A stretch of DNA of 64,000 nucleotides, taken from positions 1 through 64,000 of the forward strand of contig NZ_KQ949105.1 in NCBI RefSeq assembly GCF_001514305.1, given 5' to 3'. How positions within the stretch are numbered: position 1 is the stretch's first letter; each line of letters begins with the position of its first letter. The translations under genes and the position numbers were made by a program. This stretch comes from Streptomyces dysideae (GTDB lineage: Bacteria; Actinomycetota; Actinomycetes; Streptomycetales; Streptomycetaceae). Under the pieces are notes generated by a model. That model did no database searches and had not been told where the DNA came from. It saw only the letters and a program-made list of their open reading frames with translations. Shown here piece by piece: positions 26,390 through 34,766 of the stretch.

Positions 26390-27228
26390 GGTGTGTCCTT
26401 CGAGACGGGTACGGCGGCCGACAGGGCGAGGACGGTGTCCAGCGACGCGAGCCAGGTGGCGGTGAAACGTCGGCGCAGGATCAGCGCCTGCCGGGCCGGG
26501 ATGCCGAGCCCGCTCCAGCCGTCATGATGAATCCGCAGCCGCGCGCCGGTGGCGTCCGTCTCCAGTTCCGCGACGCAGCGGGTCGGGGCTCCGGACGGGG
26601 GGACGGCGATCTCGCATGTGGCACGGCGCCCGGGTACGACCTCCCAGCGGGCGATGCCGAACCGGCGCGGCCCCTCGCTGTCCACGATGAAGAACCAGCG
26701 GGGGGTGAAGCCGTCGGTGGCGATCGGCATCCACCGGTACAGGTCCGGTTCGTGCAGCGGCTGGAATCGGCTGCCGGGCAGCCGCACCGAGCCGTCGATG
26801 CGATCGCGGAACGCGTAGCGGGTGGGCCGTCCGTGGCGCAGGTAGCCCGCCAGCCGGTCCAGGAAGTCCCGCCATCCCTCCTGGAGTTCCGCGACTTCGG
26901 TCGGCGGCAGGTCGTGGCCGTGCTGGTGCACGTCCACCGTGGTGATGCCGTCTTGCTCACGCAGTGTCCAGGTGACGAGGGAGGGCGCTTCCACGCCGAG
27001 GAAGCGCCACGAGAATCTGAGCATGTGCGGCCGGTGCAATTCCGGCGCGTCGAGCGTGAAGAAGTCGCCGTCCCCGAAGTCGAGGCGGTTCGGGCGCCCT
27101 GGGCGCAGCGGCTCATGGAGGTCGCCGAACCAGCGCGAGACCTGTTCCGGGTCCGTGATCGCTTCCCACACCCGCTCGAGGGGGACCGCGACGTCGATGT
27201 CTGCCTGGACGTCGTTGAAGCGGGTCAC
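26386..27228 (-). CDS. Second SRPBCC (AHSA1-like) protein
   Basis: A 280-aa protein opening with ADIDVAVPLERVWEAITDPEQVSRWF, the standard AHSA1/SRPBCC start. The body continues with LDFGDGDFFTLDAPELHRP and SLVTWTLREQDGITTVDVHQHGH. A second, weaker SRPBCC-like module appears from about residue 140. GTG at 27228 has GGAGG five bases upstream; a longer open frame to 27435 lacks homology. It is the first gene of a two-gene unit with the AraC regulator. It may bind a hydrophobic ligand or act on the polyketide. Compare the similar protein at 10903-11946. Confidence 0.8.
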   Translation of the reverse strand: MTRFNDVQADIDVAVPLERVWEAITDPEQVSRWFGDLHEPLRPGRPNRLDFGDGDFFTLDAPELHRPHMLRFSWRFLGVEAPSLVTWTLREQDGITTVDVHQHGHDLPPTEVAELQEGWRDFLDRLAGYLRHGRPTRYAFRDRIDGSVRLPGSRFQPLHEPDLYRWMPIATDGFTPRWFFIVDSEGPRRFGIARWEVVPGRRATCEIAVPPSGAPTRCVAELETDATGARLRIHHDGWSGLGIPARQALILRRRFTATWLASLDTVLALSAAVPVSKDTP

Positions 27229-27289
27229 ACCGACCTCCGGGAGGCTCCAGACCGACCGGGACACCTGACAACCGATCAATAACGCTATA

Positions 27290-27317
27290 TGATTATTAAG
27301 TATTCTCTGTATGTCAA
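27290..27317 (-). promoter_or_regulatory. Candidate promoter of the SRPBCC-AraC unit
   Basis: TTGACA (27317-27312, minus strand) with TAATCA (27295-27290) 16 bp away, inside a very AT-rich patch unlike its surroundings. It lies 62 bp before the SRPBCC start codon. The divergent UbiB-like gene is likely driven from the same 173-bp interval. Confidence 0.45.
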
Positions 27318-27401
27318 CACTCCACTCCGACGGACGCACGCCCCGTGGGTGTCCAGTGCCGCCGGGACGCGCAGCCGACGTCGGCACACCCAGGAGGTGT
27401 G

Positions 27402-28715
27402 ATGGCCGTACCACCTCTGTCCGCCCTCCCCCCACTGACCGGACTGCCTTTCACCGCACACGTCGGTCTGCCGGACAGATGCCGTCGCATCGCGTCCCTG
27501 GCCGCGGTGGCATCCCGCCATCTCGTCGCCGGAGCGGCCGACCGGCTTACCGCACGAAGCGGACGCAGGGCCCTTCCCGGCCGATGGCCGCGATTACTGA
27601 GCGACCTCGGTCCCACCTACATCAAGGGCGCCCAACTGCTGAGCACACGGAGCGACTTACTGCCCCCAGCCATCTGCTCCGCCCTGGCGTGCCTCCATGA
27701 CCGGGTCCCGGCGATGAGCGCTGCCGAGCTCGACCAGGCGCTGGCAGACGCCTACCCCGACCCTGAGAACTGGCCGTTCTCCACATTCGACAGGTCGGCG
27801 ATCGCAGGCGGCAGCATCGCTTGTGTGTACCGTGCGACCCTGGTGGACGGCACGCCGGTGGCGGTCAAGCTCCGGCGCCCCGGCCTGCGGCACGCCATGG
27901 AGGCCGACTTCGCCCTCCTCGAATCCGGGGCCCGCTGGCTCGAACGTCTACCACCGCTGAGCAAGGTTCCCGCCCGCCGTATCGTGCGCCAACTCGGCAG
28001 CGCACTCCTGCGCCAGCTCGACCTCGCGCAGGAGGGGGAGGCGCTGGCCGCGCTCCGGGCGAACCTCGCCGAATTCCGGTTCCTTCGCATTCCCGCCCCG
28101 ATACCCGGCACATCGGGCCCGGGCGCACTGGTGATGGAGTACATCGAGCCTCTCGACCGGTTCGCACCCGGCGACTTCACCAACGAGGATCGCCGACAGA
28201 TCGTCAGAAACGTCCTGCAGTCGGTGTACCGGATGCTTTTCATCGACGGACTCGTCCACTGCGACATGCATCCGGGCAACCTGTACCTGGCCGCGGACGG
28301 GCTCGTCGTCCTCCTCGACGCCGGCTTCGTCGTCCCCCTCGAACCCAAGGTACGGCTGCTGTTCGCCCGCTTCTTCATGCACCTCTCCCTCGGCCGGGCC
28401 ACCGAAGCCGCCGAGACGGTGCTCGAAAGCGCGGAACACATACCGCCCGACTGCGACACGGACGGCTTCCGCGCGGAGATAACGGCACTCGTGAAGGAGA
28501 CCTACGGCAGGACCGCCGGCCAGTTCCGACTGGCACCCTTCGCGACCCGCCTGTTCGACATACAACGCAGGCACGGTGTCGCGGCGGCCCCTGAATTCGT
28601 CTTCCCGCTGATGTCACTGCTGGTCCTGGAAGGAATGATCAACGACTTCGACGTGGACGTCGACTTCCAAGGCGAGGCGATCCCCACACTCCTGGTCGCC
28701 CTCAACCGCTACTGA
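27402..28715 (+). CDS. Divergent UbiB/ABC1 (AarF) kinase-like protein
   Basis: A 437-aa member of the ABC1/UbiB atypical kinase family: LGPTYIKGAQLLSTRSDLLP, AGGSIACVYRATL, VAVKLRRPGLRHAMEADF, GLVHCDMHPGNLYL and VLLDAGFVVPL. Several signature positions deviate. KxGQ is KGAQ, the Ala-rich loop is AGGSIA, and the metal-binding DFG is DAG. The catalytic-type HxDxHPGN is kept. Relatives support isoprenoid or lipid biosynthesis rather than protein phosphorylation. ATG at 27402 follows AGGAGG. It is co-directional with the downstream ketoreductase. Role in the enediyne pathway unknown. Confidence 0.85.
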   Translation: MAVPPLSALPPLTGLPFTAHVGLPDRCRRIASLAAVASRHLVAGAADRLTARSGRRALPGRWPRLLSDLGPTYIKGAQLLSTRSDLLPPAICSALACLHDRVPAMSAAELDQALADAYPDPENWPFSTFDRSAIAGGSIACVYRATLVDGTPVAVKLRRPGLRHAMEADFALLESGARWLERLPPLSKVPARRIVRQLGSALLRQLDLAQEGEALAALRANLAEFRFLRIPAPIPGTSGPGALVMEYIEPLDRFAPGDFTNEDRRQIVRNVLQSVYRMLFIDGLVHCDMHPGNLYLAADGLVVLLDAGFVVPLEPKVRLLFARFFMHLSLGRATEAAETVLESAEHIPPDCDTDGFRAEITALVKETYGRTAGQFRLAPFATRLFDIQRRHGVAAAPEFVFPLMSLLVLEGMINDFDVDVDFQGEAIPTLLVALNRY

Positions 28716-28757
28716 CGCGGCACTCCGTCACGATCCGCCCCAACGGGAGACGCAGCC

Positions 28758-30035
28758 ATGGACGACATCGCGGCTCATCTGCACGTGCAGGGAACGCCGG
28801 TGCACCTGGGGCCCGCGGAGCCCCGCTCATGGACACTCCTCGGAGAGCACCTGCGCATGGCGGCGGCACTGCGCGACGCGGCACCCGCGCCCGCCGCCCC
28901 AGCCGTCGCCGTTGTCCTGGGCAAGGTCCACGACCACCGTGCAGACCAAGCGCTCCTGGACGGCCTCGCCCTGCGCAGGTCGCGCAGTTGGCCGCTCCTC
29001 CTCCTGCACCAGGGAGCCGGCGGGGCGAGCCTGCTGCGCGCCGCGACCCTGGAAGAGCCCGGCCCTCCGATCGCCGCCGTGGAACTCACCGGGGCCGCCC
29101 GGGCACCGGCCGTGCGCCGTGTCGCCCACGCGGTCCTAGACCCCGCCTTCGCGTGGCCCGATCCCCCGGGCAGACGCCGCGAGCTGCAGCTCGGAGCGGA
29201 CGGTCTGGCCCGCTTCCACCAATGGCAACCCACGACGCTGCCGACTGGTGCGGTGCCGCGGGGACCAGCACTGGTCACGGGCGGCCTCGGCGGCCTGGGC
29301 CTGCGCGCCGCCGCCACACTTGCCGCCGCCGGCGTCACGGACATCACCCTGCTGGACGTGCGCACGGACGGCGAACTGCCCTACGGCGACGGCGAGATCC
29401 TCCGACGTCTTCGAGCCCACGTTCCTCGCCTGCGAGTCCTGACCACCGACGTCACCCGGCGTGCCGACGTGACGCGCGTACTCTCCGGATGCCGACCCGC
29501 CATCCTCATCCACTGTTCCGGGCTAGTCGCGGGCGGCTCCGTCAGTACGTCCACGGCCGACGGCCTAGCCGCGCTGCGCGCCCCGAAGGCCGCAGGACTG
29601 AGCCATATCCTCTCCGGGGTCCGGCGGGAATCCCTGCGCGTCCTGGTGAGCTTCGGCTCGATCACCGCACACCGGACACACCGCATGATGGGCGGATACG
29701 CGCTCGCCAACGAGATCCTGCGTCGACAGACGCTGGCCGCCGCAACACAGCTTCCCGAGTGCGCCGTCGTCGTGGCCGAGTGGTCGCTGTGGAGCGGCGC
29801 CGGGCAGGCGCACCGAATGGGCGTGATAGCGGGCGCAGCGCGTCAGGGCATGCCCCCGGTGCCGCTGCGCTCCGGCATGGCCGCCCTGCGCCGGCTGCTG
29901 GCGTGGCCCCGGGGCCCCCAGCACGCCGCCGCCGTCCTGCTCACCCCCGCCGCCGACCCCGACTTCCCGCTGCACCACGGAGCCGACCGCCTCAAAGCGC
30001 TGATTCCGGCAGGCGTGCCAATCTCTGAGAAGTGA
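28758..30035 (+). CDS. Free-standing PKS-type ketoreductase (SDR)
   Basis: A 425-aa protein built like a full PKS KR: a structural half (residues 1-165) with a degenerate Rossmann fold, then the catalytic half with the NADPH motif VTGGLGGLGLRAAA and the Ser/Tyr/Asn catalytic region SFGSITAHRTHRMMGGYALANEIL. The following EWSLWSGAGQAHRMGVI aligns directly with EWSVWSGVGMGDRLGVL in the KR of the PKSE in this window. No ACP, KS or other domain is attached. It could reduce a carbonyl on the enediyne intermediate in trans or be a remnant of a larger PKS recruited for tailoring. ATG 28758 has GGGAG upstream. Confidence 0.85.
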   Translation: MDDIAAHLHVQGTPVHLGPAEPRSWTLLGEHLRMAAALRDAAPAPAAPAVAVVLGKVHDHRADQALLDGLALRRSRSWPLLLLHQGAGGASLLRAATLEEPGPPIAAVELTGAARAPAVRRVAHAVLDPAFAWPDPPGRRRELQLGADGLARFHQWQPTTLPTGAVPRGPALVTGGLGGLGLRAAATLAAAGVTDITLLDVRTDGELPYGDGEILRRLRAHVPRLRVLTTDVTRRADVTRVLSGCRPAILIHCSGLVAGGSVSTSTADGLAALRAPKAAGLSHILSGVRRESLRVLVSFGSITAHRTHRMMGGYALANEILRRQTLAAATQLPECAVVVAEWSLWSGAGQAHRMGVIAGAARQGMPPVPLRSGMAALRRLLAWPRGPQHAAAVLLTPAADPDFPLHHGADRLKALIPAGVPISEK

Positions 30036-30101
30036 ACTAAGGCCCCTGTCACTTAAGTTATGGGTAACGACCAGCCGACTACGTGGTAGGGAAGGACTGG
30101 T

Positions 30102-31409
30102 ATGGCTATCGACTTGTGCCGGAAGTCGCCGGCGGATCTGGCGGAGGGCCGGACGAACGGCTGGGACGACGCGGTGCTGCTGGAGGACCTCGCCACCGAG
30201 CAGCGCGAGGCACTGAACTTCGCCTATCGCACCACCCTCAGCAACGTGGACCCGAGGTTCGTCGCCGGCGACCCGGCCGCCTGGGCGAGCGACTTCGGCT
30301 ACGCCCTGGACCGGGTGGCGATCCGACTGGACAACCGCAGCAACGAGGACCTGCGCACGGCAGCGCTTGAGCACCCGGACCCCGCCATGCGCGAGCAGGC
30401 CCTGTTCGAGTACGCGGACCGCGACCACGAGGACGCCATCGAGTTCCTCGCCCAGGCCATCCGGCAGGACACTGATCGACAGGTGCGATGGGACGCCCTG
30501 TGGGCCATCGAGAAACTCGGCGGCCCCGAGGCCATCACGACGCTCCGGCAGTTCCTCAACGACCCGGACCCCGAGATCGCCGAGTGGTCGAAGCTGTTCA
30601 TCAGCGAACTGCAGACGGGAGACCCGGCCTTCGATGACCGCGAGGGGCACTACACCCCGGGCCGGACGTTCGACGAGACCATCTTCCTGCTGATCCACTG
30701 CGATCTGTACGTCCGACTGGACCCCTCGAACCAGCACTGGGGCAAGATCTCCCTGGCGCCGCAGGGACTCGCACGCATCTACGGCCAGGCGCACGCGTGC
30801 CCGAACGTGGCCACGCGAGAGCGTCAACTCGTCATCGCCAAGACCATCGAGGGCCTGCACGCCGACGGTACGCCGCACGTGGACAACTACCTGTTCCGCG
30901 GCTTCACGGACCGCAGCCGCCGCGACCGGGGCAACTTCTTCTTCGAGTCGCTCGTTCCCCGGCCGTTCTTCAAGTCCGGCCGCGCCGACGACCCGTCGGA
31001 GGGTGTCCGCGAGGCCAACATCGGCTTCGCCCGCTACGGCACCTGGCACCTCGAACCCAAGTTCCAGGTACACGGCGAGTCGGCCATCCGCTACGTGCGG
31101 GGTCGCTTCCAGGGCTGGGGCCACGTCAATCTCTCGCGTGTCGCGGGCCGGCCGATCGAGGAGATCCTCGTCCCCGGAAACGGCGTCCTGTCGACCCTGC
31201 ACGACCCCGAGGTCGGCCCCATGACCAACGCCTTCATCCTCGGCACCTTCAAGGGCAAGCTGAACGACTGGGACGGCGACGGCGTGATCGACCTCAACTC
31301 CCGCCACGTGTACTCGACCGCGGACGGCGAGATCGACTCCGACCAGGACGGCATCCCCGACCAGCCCGGACTCACATGCTGCGACTGGACCGGTCAGCAG
31401 CTTCCGTAA
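30102..31409 (+). CDS. Unrecognised protein with HEAT-like repeats and Ca-binding-like C-terminus
   Basis: A 435-aa soluble protein without signal peptide. Residues about 85-170 form helical repeats of HEAT/PBS-lyase type (DPAMREQALFEYADRDHEDA, RQVRWDALWAIEKLGGPEA). The middle (residues 180-380) has no match I know. The C-terminus has two thrombospondin type-3/dockerin-like calcium loops (DWDGDGVID and DSDQDGIPDQ) and ends with a CC pair (LTCCDWTG). ATG follows GGGAAGGA. A 42-bp gap to the next gene suggests a two-gene unit. Function not assignable. Confidence 0.7.
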   Translation: MAIDLCRKSPADLAEGRTNGWDDAVLLEDLATEQREALNFAYRTTLSNVDPRFVAGDPAAWASDFGYALDRVAIRLDNRSNEDLRTAALEHPDPAMREQALFEYADRDHEDAIEFLAQAIRQDTDRQVRWDALWAIEKLGGPEAITTLRQFLNDPDPEIAEWSKLFISELQTGDPAFDDREGHYTPGRTFDETIFLLIHCDLYVRLDPSNQHWGKISLAPQGLARIYGQAHACPNVATRERQLVIAKTIEGLHADGTPHVDNYLFRGFTDRSRRDRGNFFFESLVPRPFFKSGRADDPSEGVREANIGFARYGTWHLEPKFQVHGESAIRYVRGRFQGWGHVNLSRVAGRPIEEILVPGNGVLSTLHDPEVGPMTNAFILGTFKGKLNDWDGDGVIDLNSRHVYSTADGEIDSDQDGIPDQPGLTCCDWTGQQLP

Positions 31410-31451
31410 AGGGGACATGCCTCCCCGCACACCCAGACGAAAGGTTACGAG

Positions 31452-32105
31452 ATGGCTGCTTCGTCCCCCGGGCCCACGACCGTCTACGGCCGCCCGGTCA
31501 CCACAGAAGGCGTGCCCAACCTCTATCAGGGCACATCAGTGTCTCCCTGGACACCTCCAGTCCCGGGAATCGACAATCTCGGCATCAGCTCGGTGGATAC
31601 CTTCGCCGTTCCGGGGGTGGGCGAATACACCGTCGACTTCGACGGATACGTCCGCGTCGTCCGATCGGAACCCACGTCCGAGGAGTGGGCCACGGCCGAG
31701 GTCTACACGAATCTCATCGAGATGAAGATGGTCGGCGAGTGCGAGGAACTCGGCCGGATCACCGTCACCCTCAACCCCGAGTGCCTCTCGGCCGGCCAGA
31801 TCCGCACGCCGTTCGACCCCTACGCGGGGGAAGGGCCGGCAGCCAAGGCCTGCCGCATGGCCGTGGGCGCCATCTTCGACATGCCGAAGCTGGGCATGAA
31901 GCTGGTCAACAAGGAACCCATCATCCTCACCATCGATGACGTGCGGCAGATCCCGCCCGCGGGCTCGCCCGGCAAGGGGCAGATCTACCGGATGCTGCCG
32001 CTGCACGACAGCCGACGGCTCGACGACGCCCCGGTGGCCTACGTCACCAGCCTTCGCTTCACGATGGGTGGCTACACAACCCAGGAAGCGATGGCCCGTC
32101 GCTGA
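31452..32105 (+). CDS. Unrecognised beta-rich protein
   Basis: A 217-aa product with no signal peptide and no transmembrane segment. Predicted strands alternate with loops. Conserved-looking blocks are FAVPGVGEYTVDFDGYVRVV, LGRITVTLNPECLSAGQIR and VAYVTSLRFTMGGY. Two Cys residues (in GECEEL and NPECL) sit near the middle. It follows the HEAT-like gene closely and has AAAGG upstream of its ATG. The codon bias is normal for the region, so I regard it as real. No family recognised; probably a partner of the preceding gene. Confidence 0.65.
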   Translation: MAASSPGPTTVYGRPVTTEGVPNLYQGTSVSPWTPPVPGIDNLGISSVDTFAVPGVGEYTVDFDGYVRVVRSEPTSEEWATAEVYTNLIEMKMVGECEELGRITVTLNPECLSAGQIRTPFDPYAGEGPAAKACRMAVGAIFDMPKLGMKLVNKEPIILTIDDVRQIPPAGSPGKGQIYRMLPLHDSRRLDDAPVAYVTSLRFTMGGYTTQEAMARR

Positions 32106-32289
32106 GTGGATCTGTGGGGCGCTGCCGCGCGGCGCCGTTCCGGCTGGCAGCAGCTCACTGCCGATCTCCTGGCCGCGCCACGTCATGGCGCGGCCAGGTT
32201 CGTCAGGCCCACGGTCGCCCGTCGCGGGACTGGCCGGCGGCAGCCCGTCCGGCGCGGTACACGACATCAGGACCGCGCACCCGCACGGC

Positions 32290-32534
32290 GCCAGAAGGTC
32301 GCCGAGGTAGCCCAGCTCCTCGGCATCAGCGACCAGACGATCTACGTCTGGCGGCGCCAACACCTCATCGACACCGGACAGTTGCCCGGCACGAACAGCA
32401 GCGACCTGTTCGAACTGGCTGCGGCCCGCAAGCGTATCGCCGAGCTGGAGGCCGAGTTGGCCATCCACCGGCGAGCTGCCGAACTGCTGGGTGAGGTGAC
32501 GTCCCCAAAAGGCGGTTCGAAGCCATCCGTGTGA
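32290..32534 (+). pseudogene. IS3-family OrfA fragment, second copy
   Basis: The translation KVAEVAQLLGISDQTIYVWR through ARKRIAELEAELAIHRRAAELLGE nearly matches the OrfA remnant at 42-575, but on the opposite strand. The start of the helix-turn-helix and all of OrfB are missing. The open frame extends upstream to 32106, but that part (R/A-rich, no homology) is probably not from the element. The fragment ends shortly before the truncated desaturase, suggesting that insertion and later deletion removed the desaturase's 5' end. Confidence 0.7.
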
Positions 32535-32732
32535 TGGCCCGTGAACACCTGCCAGTGCAGCTTCCGAGCCCGGATGACTCCGCCTTGACCGACTGCCACT
32601 GGGACGGCAGCCCCCGCACCCGACACACCCGCCGCCCGCTGCAGGTGGCCGACACCAGTCCCAGCCGACTGCTGCGCTGTGGCCAGAGCGGCTGCTGCCG
32701 CCTGTGCGGCAACCGCGTCGACCTCTACCTTG

Positions 32733-34139
32733 GGTGAGGTACACCGTCCCAACAGCGGCCTGCGCAGGATTTTCGACCACATCACCGGCGGCCGGCTGGA
32801 GTGGGCGCCCATGCCCGAGGTGTACAACCGGATCATCATCGGCGAGCGCGAGTACGAGTACCCCGCGGGCGCCGACCGGTTCAAGCAGCGCATGATCGAA
32901 TATTTCCCCGACGAGGCCGAGGCGATCAGCCGCTACGTGGAACTTGTCTTCGCGGCCAACCGGGCGGCCAAGCCCTTCTTCGCCCAGCACAGCCTGCCCG
33001 GGCCCGAGGCCGAGGAGCACTATGAGGCGTTGTGCGCGCCGTTTCGCGCCTTCTCCGACCGCACGGTCACCGAAGTCCTGGCGGACTTCACCGCCAACGA
33101 GGAACTCAAAACCGTCCTGTGCGGTCACTTCGGTGACGACTCACTGACGCCCGACCGTGCCTCGTTCGCCATGCACGCCATGCTCATCCGCCACTATATC
33201 GACGGCGCCAATTTCCCCATCGGCGGGTCCGGACGGATCGCCGAGACGGTCAGCGACGTGATCCGCACCGCGGGAGGAGAGGTCCTCATCGCCTCGGAAG
33301 TCGCGTCCGTGCTGCTCGATGAGCATGAGCGTGCCTGCGGGGTGACGATGACCGACGGCCGCATCTTCCGCGCACCAGTGGTGATCAGCAATGCCGGCGC
33401 CCTCAACACCCTCACCCGCCTGCTCCCCGAGGGCGCCGCGCGCGATGAGCGCCTCGTGGACGCCTGCGAGAAGATCGGACCCTCGCTCACCTGGGTCGTC
33501 CTCAATATCGGACTCAGGGGGACGGCCGACGAACTCGGACTGCAGGCGAGCAACATCTGGGCACACCAGGGAGTCAGCGTCGACGCCCAGTTCGCCGCCT
33601 ACGAAGCCGACCCGGAGCACCGGCCGATGCCGGCCTACTTCCTGACCGCTGCCTCCGCCAAGGACCCGCGGTGGCAGGACCGCCACCCGGGCCGGAGCAC
33701 GATCGACATCGCAGGGGTGACGACCTGGTCCCTCTTCGAGCCGTTCACCGGCACGGAACGGATGCGGCGCGGACCGAAGTACGAAGAGCTCAAGCAACGC
33801 CTGAGCCAGGAACTCCTCGACCAGGTCCTGAGGTTCCATCCCAAGGCGGAAGGCGCGATCGAGCACATGGAGCTGGCCACGCCGCTCAGCTTCAACCACT
33901 TCCTCGGCCGCACGCACGGCGATTTCATGTCGCTGGCCCACACCCCCGAACGCTTCGCCCAGCGGGGCCTCGGTGCCCGCACCTCCATCCCCGGGCTGTT
34001 CCTCTCCGGCCAGGACGTCGCCGCGGCCGGCGTCAGCGGCGCCGTCGTAGGCGGAGCCGTCGCCGCATCCGCCGTGCTCGGACGCGACGCGCTCGCCGAC
34101 CTGCCGAAGGCCGACCCCACCAAGGAGCAGAGCGCATGA
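32733..34139 (+). pseudogene. Phytoene-desaturase-like FAD oxidoreductase, 5'-truncated
   Basis: From GEVHRPNSGLRRIFDHITGG onward the sequence is a good carotenoid-desaturase/isomerase-like amine oxidoreductase: PIGGSGRIAETVSDVIRTAGG, VVISNAGALNTLTRLLPEG, and the C-terminal FAD-contacting SIPGLFLSGQDVAAAGVSGA. What is missing is the first 70-90 residues with the GxGxxG dinucleotide-binding fold, which the family needs. The frame upstream (32679-32732) is Ala-rich and unrelated. The gene is therefore most likely dead after IS damage, although an intact open frame of about 470 codons remains. The stop overlaps the EthD gene. Confidence 0.75.
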
Positions 34140-34444
34140 CAGTGAAACTCGTGATCCTCTACACGAAACCCGACGACATCAACGCCTTCGAAGCCCACTA
34201 CGGCAACGTCCACATCCCACTCGTGGAGGCGCTGCCCGGCCTCCAGCGATGGAACTCGGCGCGCGTCACCGACGCCGCCGACGGCGGTGAACACACGCTC
34301 CATCGCATCACCGAACTCCACTTCACCGACCCCACGTCCATACAGGCCGCACTGCGATCCCCGCAAGGCCGTGCCACCGGCCGCGACTTCCGGCAGATCG
34401 CCCCACCCGGCTCCCGGATGTTCACCGCCACACCCGGCACGTAA
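34136..34444 (+). CDS. EthD-family small protein
   Basis: A 102-aa ferredoxin-like (dimeric alpha-beta barrel) protein: VKLVILYTKPDDINAFEAHY, then HIPLVEALPGLQRWNSARV, and a C-terminal FTDPTSIQAALRSPQGRATG. EthD proteins accompany oxidative degradation or polyketide tailoring pathways. ATG overlaps the desaturase stop (ATGA), so its expression probably depended on that gene. With the desaturase truncated it may now be poorly expressed. Confidence 0.8.
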   Translation: MTVKLVILYTKPDDINAFEAHYGNVHIPLVEALPGLQRWNSARVTDAADGGEHTLHRITELHFTDPTSIQAALRSPQGRATGRDFRQIAPPGSRMFTATPGT

Positions 34445-34723
34445 GAGAGCGACTCCCCGGCGGCTACAGAGACATCGGGGCGTCCTCGACGCGGTCCGCA
34501 TCGAACACCGCCAGCCGGGCGGGCTCCCGGACGGCTCCTGCCTGCTACCGCGGTTCAGGAACGGCCGGCAGCGGTCCAGGAACCGTGGGCAGCGCTCCGC
34601 GCCCACAGCGCTCGGGTTCCCTCCGAGCATTTCCCGTACCCGTCCATGCCGACGAGGTCGTCGCGGTCCTTGCCGAAGCGGTCGCACGGGCCGACACCGG
34701 CGGCTGACCCGAGCGGCGGCACA

Positions 34724-34761
34724 GGCCGGCTCCGGACGTCCCTGAACGCCCGGAGCCGGCC
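34724..34761. terminator. Hairpin between EthD and GH2 genes
   Basis: A perfect 12-bp inverted repeat, GGCCGGCTCCGG (34724-34735) and CCGGAGCCGGCC (34750-34761), with a 14-nt loop. It lies 5 bp from the GH2 stop codon and between convergent genes. The 320-bp gap 34445-34766 otherwise holds nothing I recognise. It marks the border between the biosynthetic and glycan halves. Confidence 0.6.
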
Positions 34762-34766
34762 GCGCT

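Noticed and set aside
32679..34139. Reading the desaturase as an intact gene from 32679
   Set aside because: The first 18 residues are Ala/Ser/Thr repeats unrelated to the family, and the GxGxxG fold is absent.
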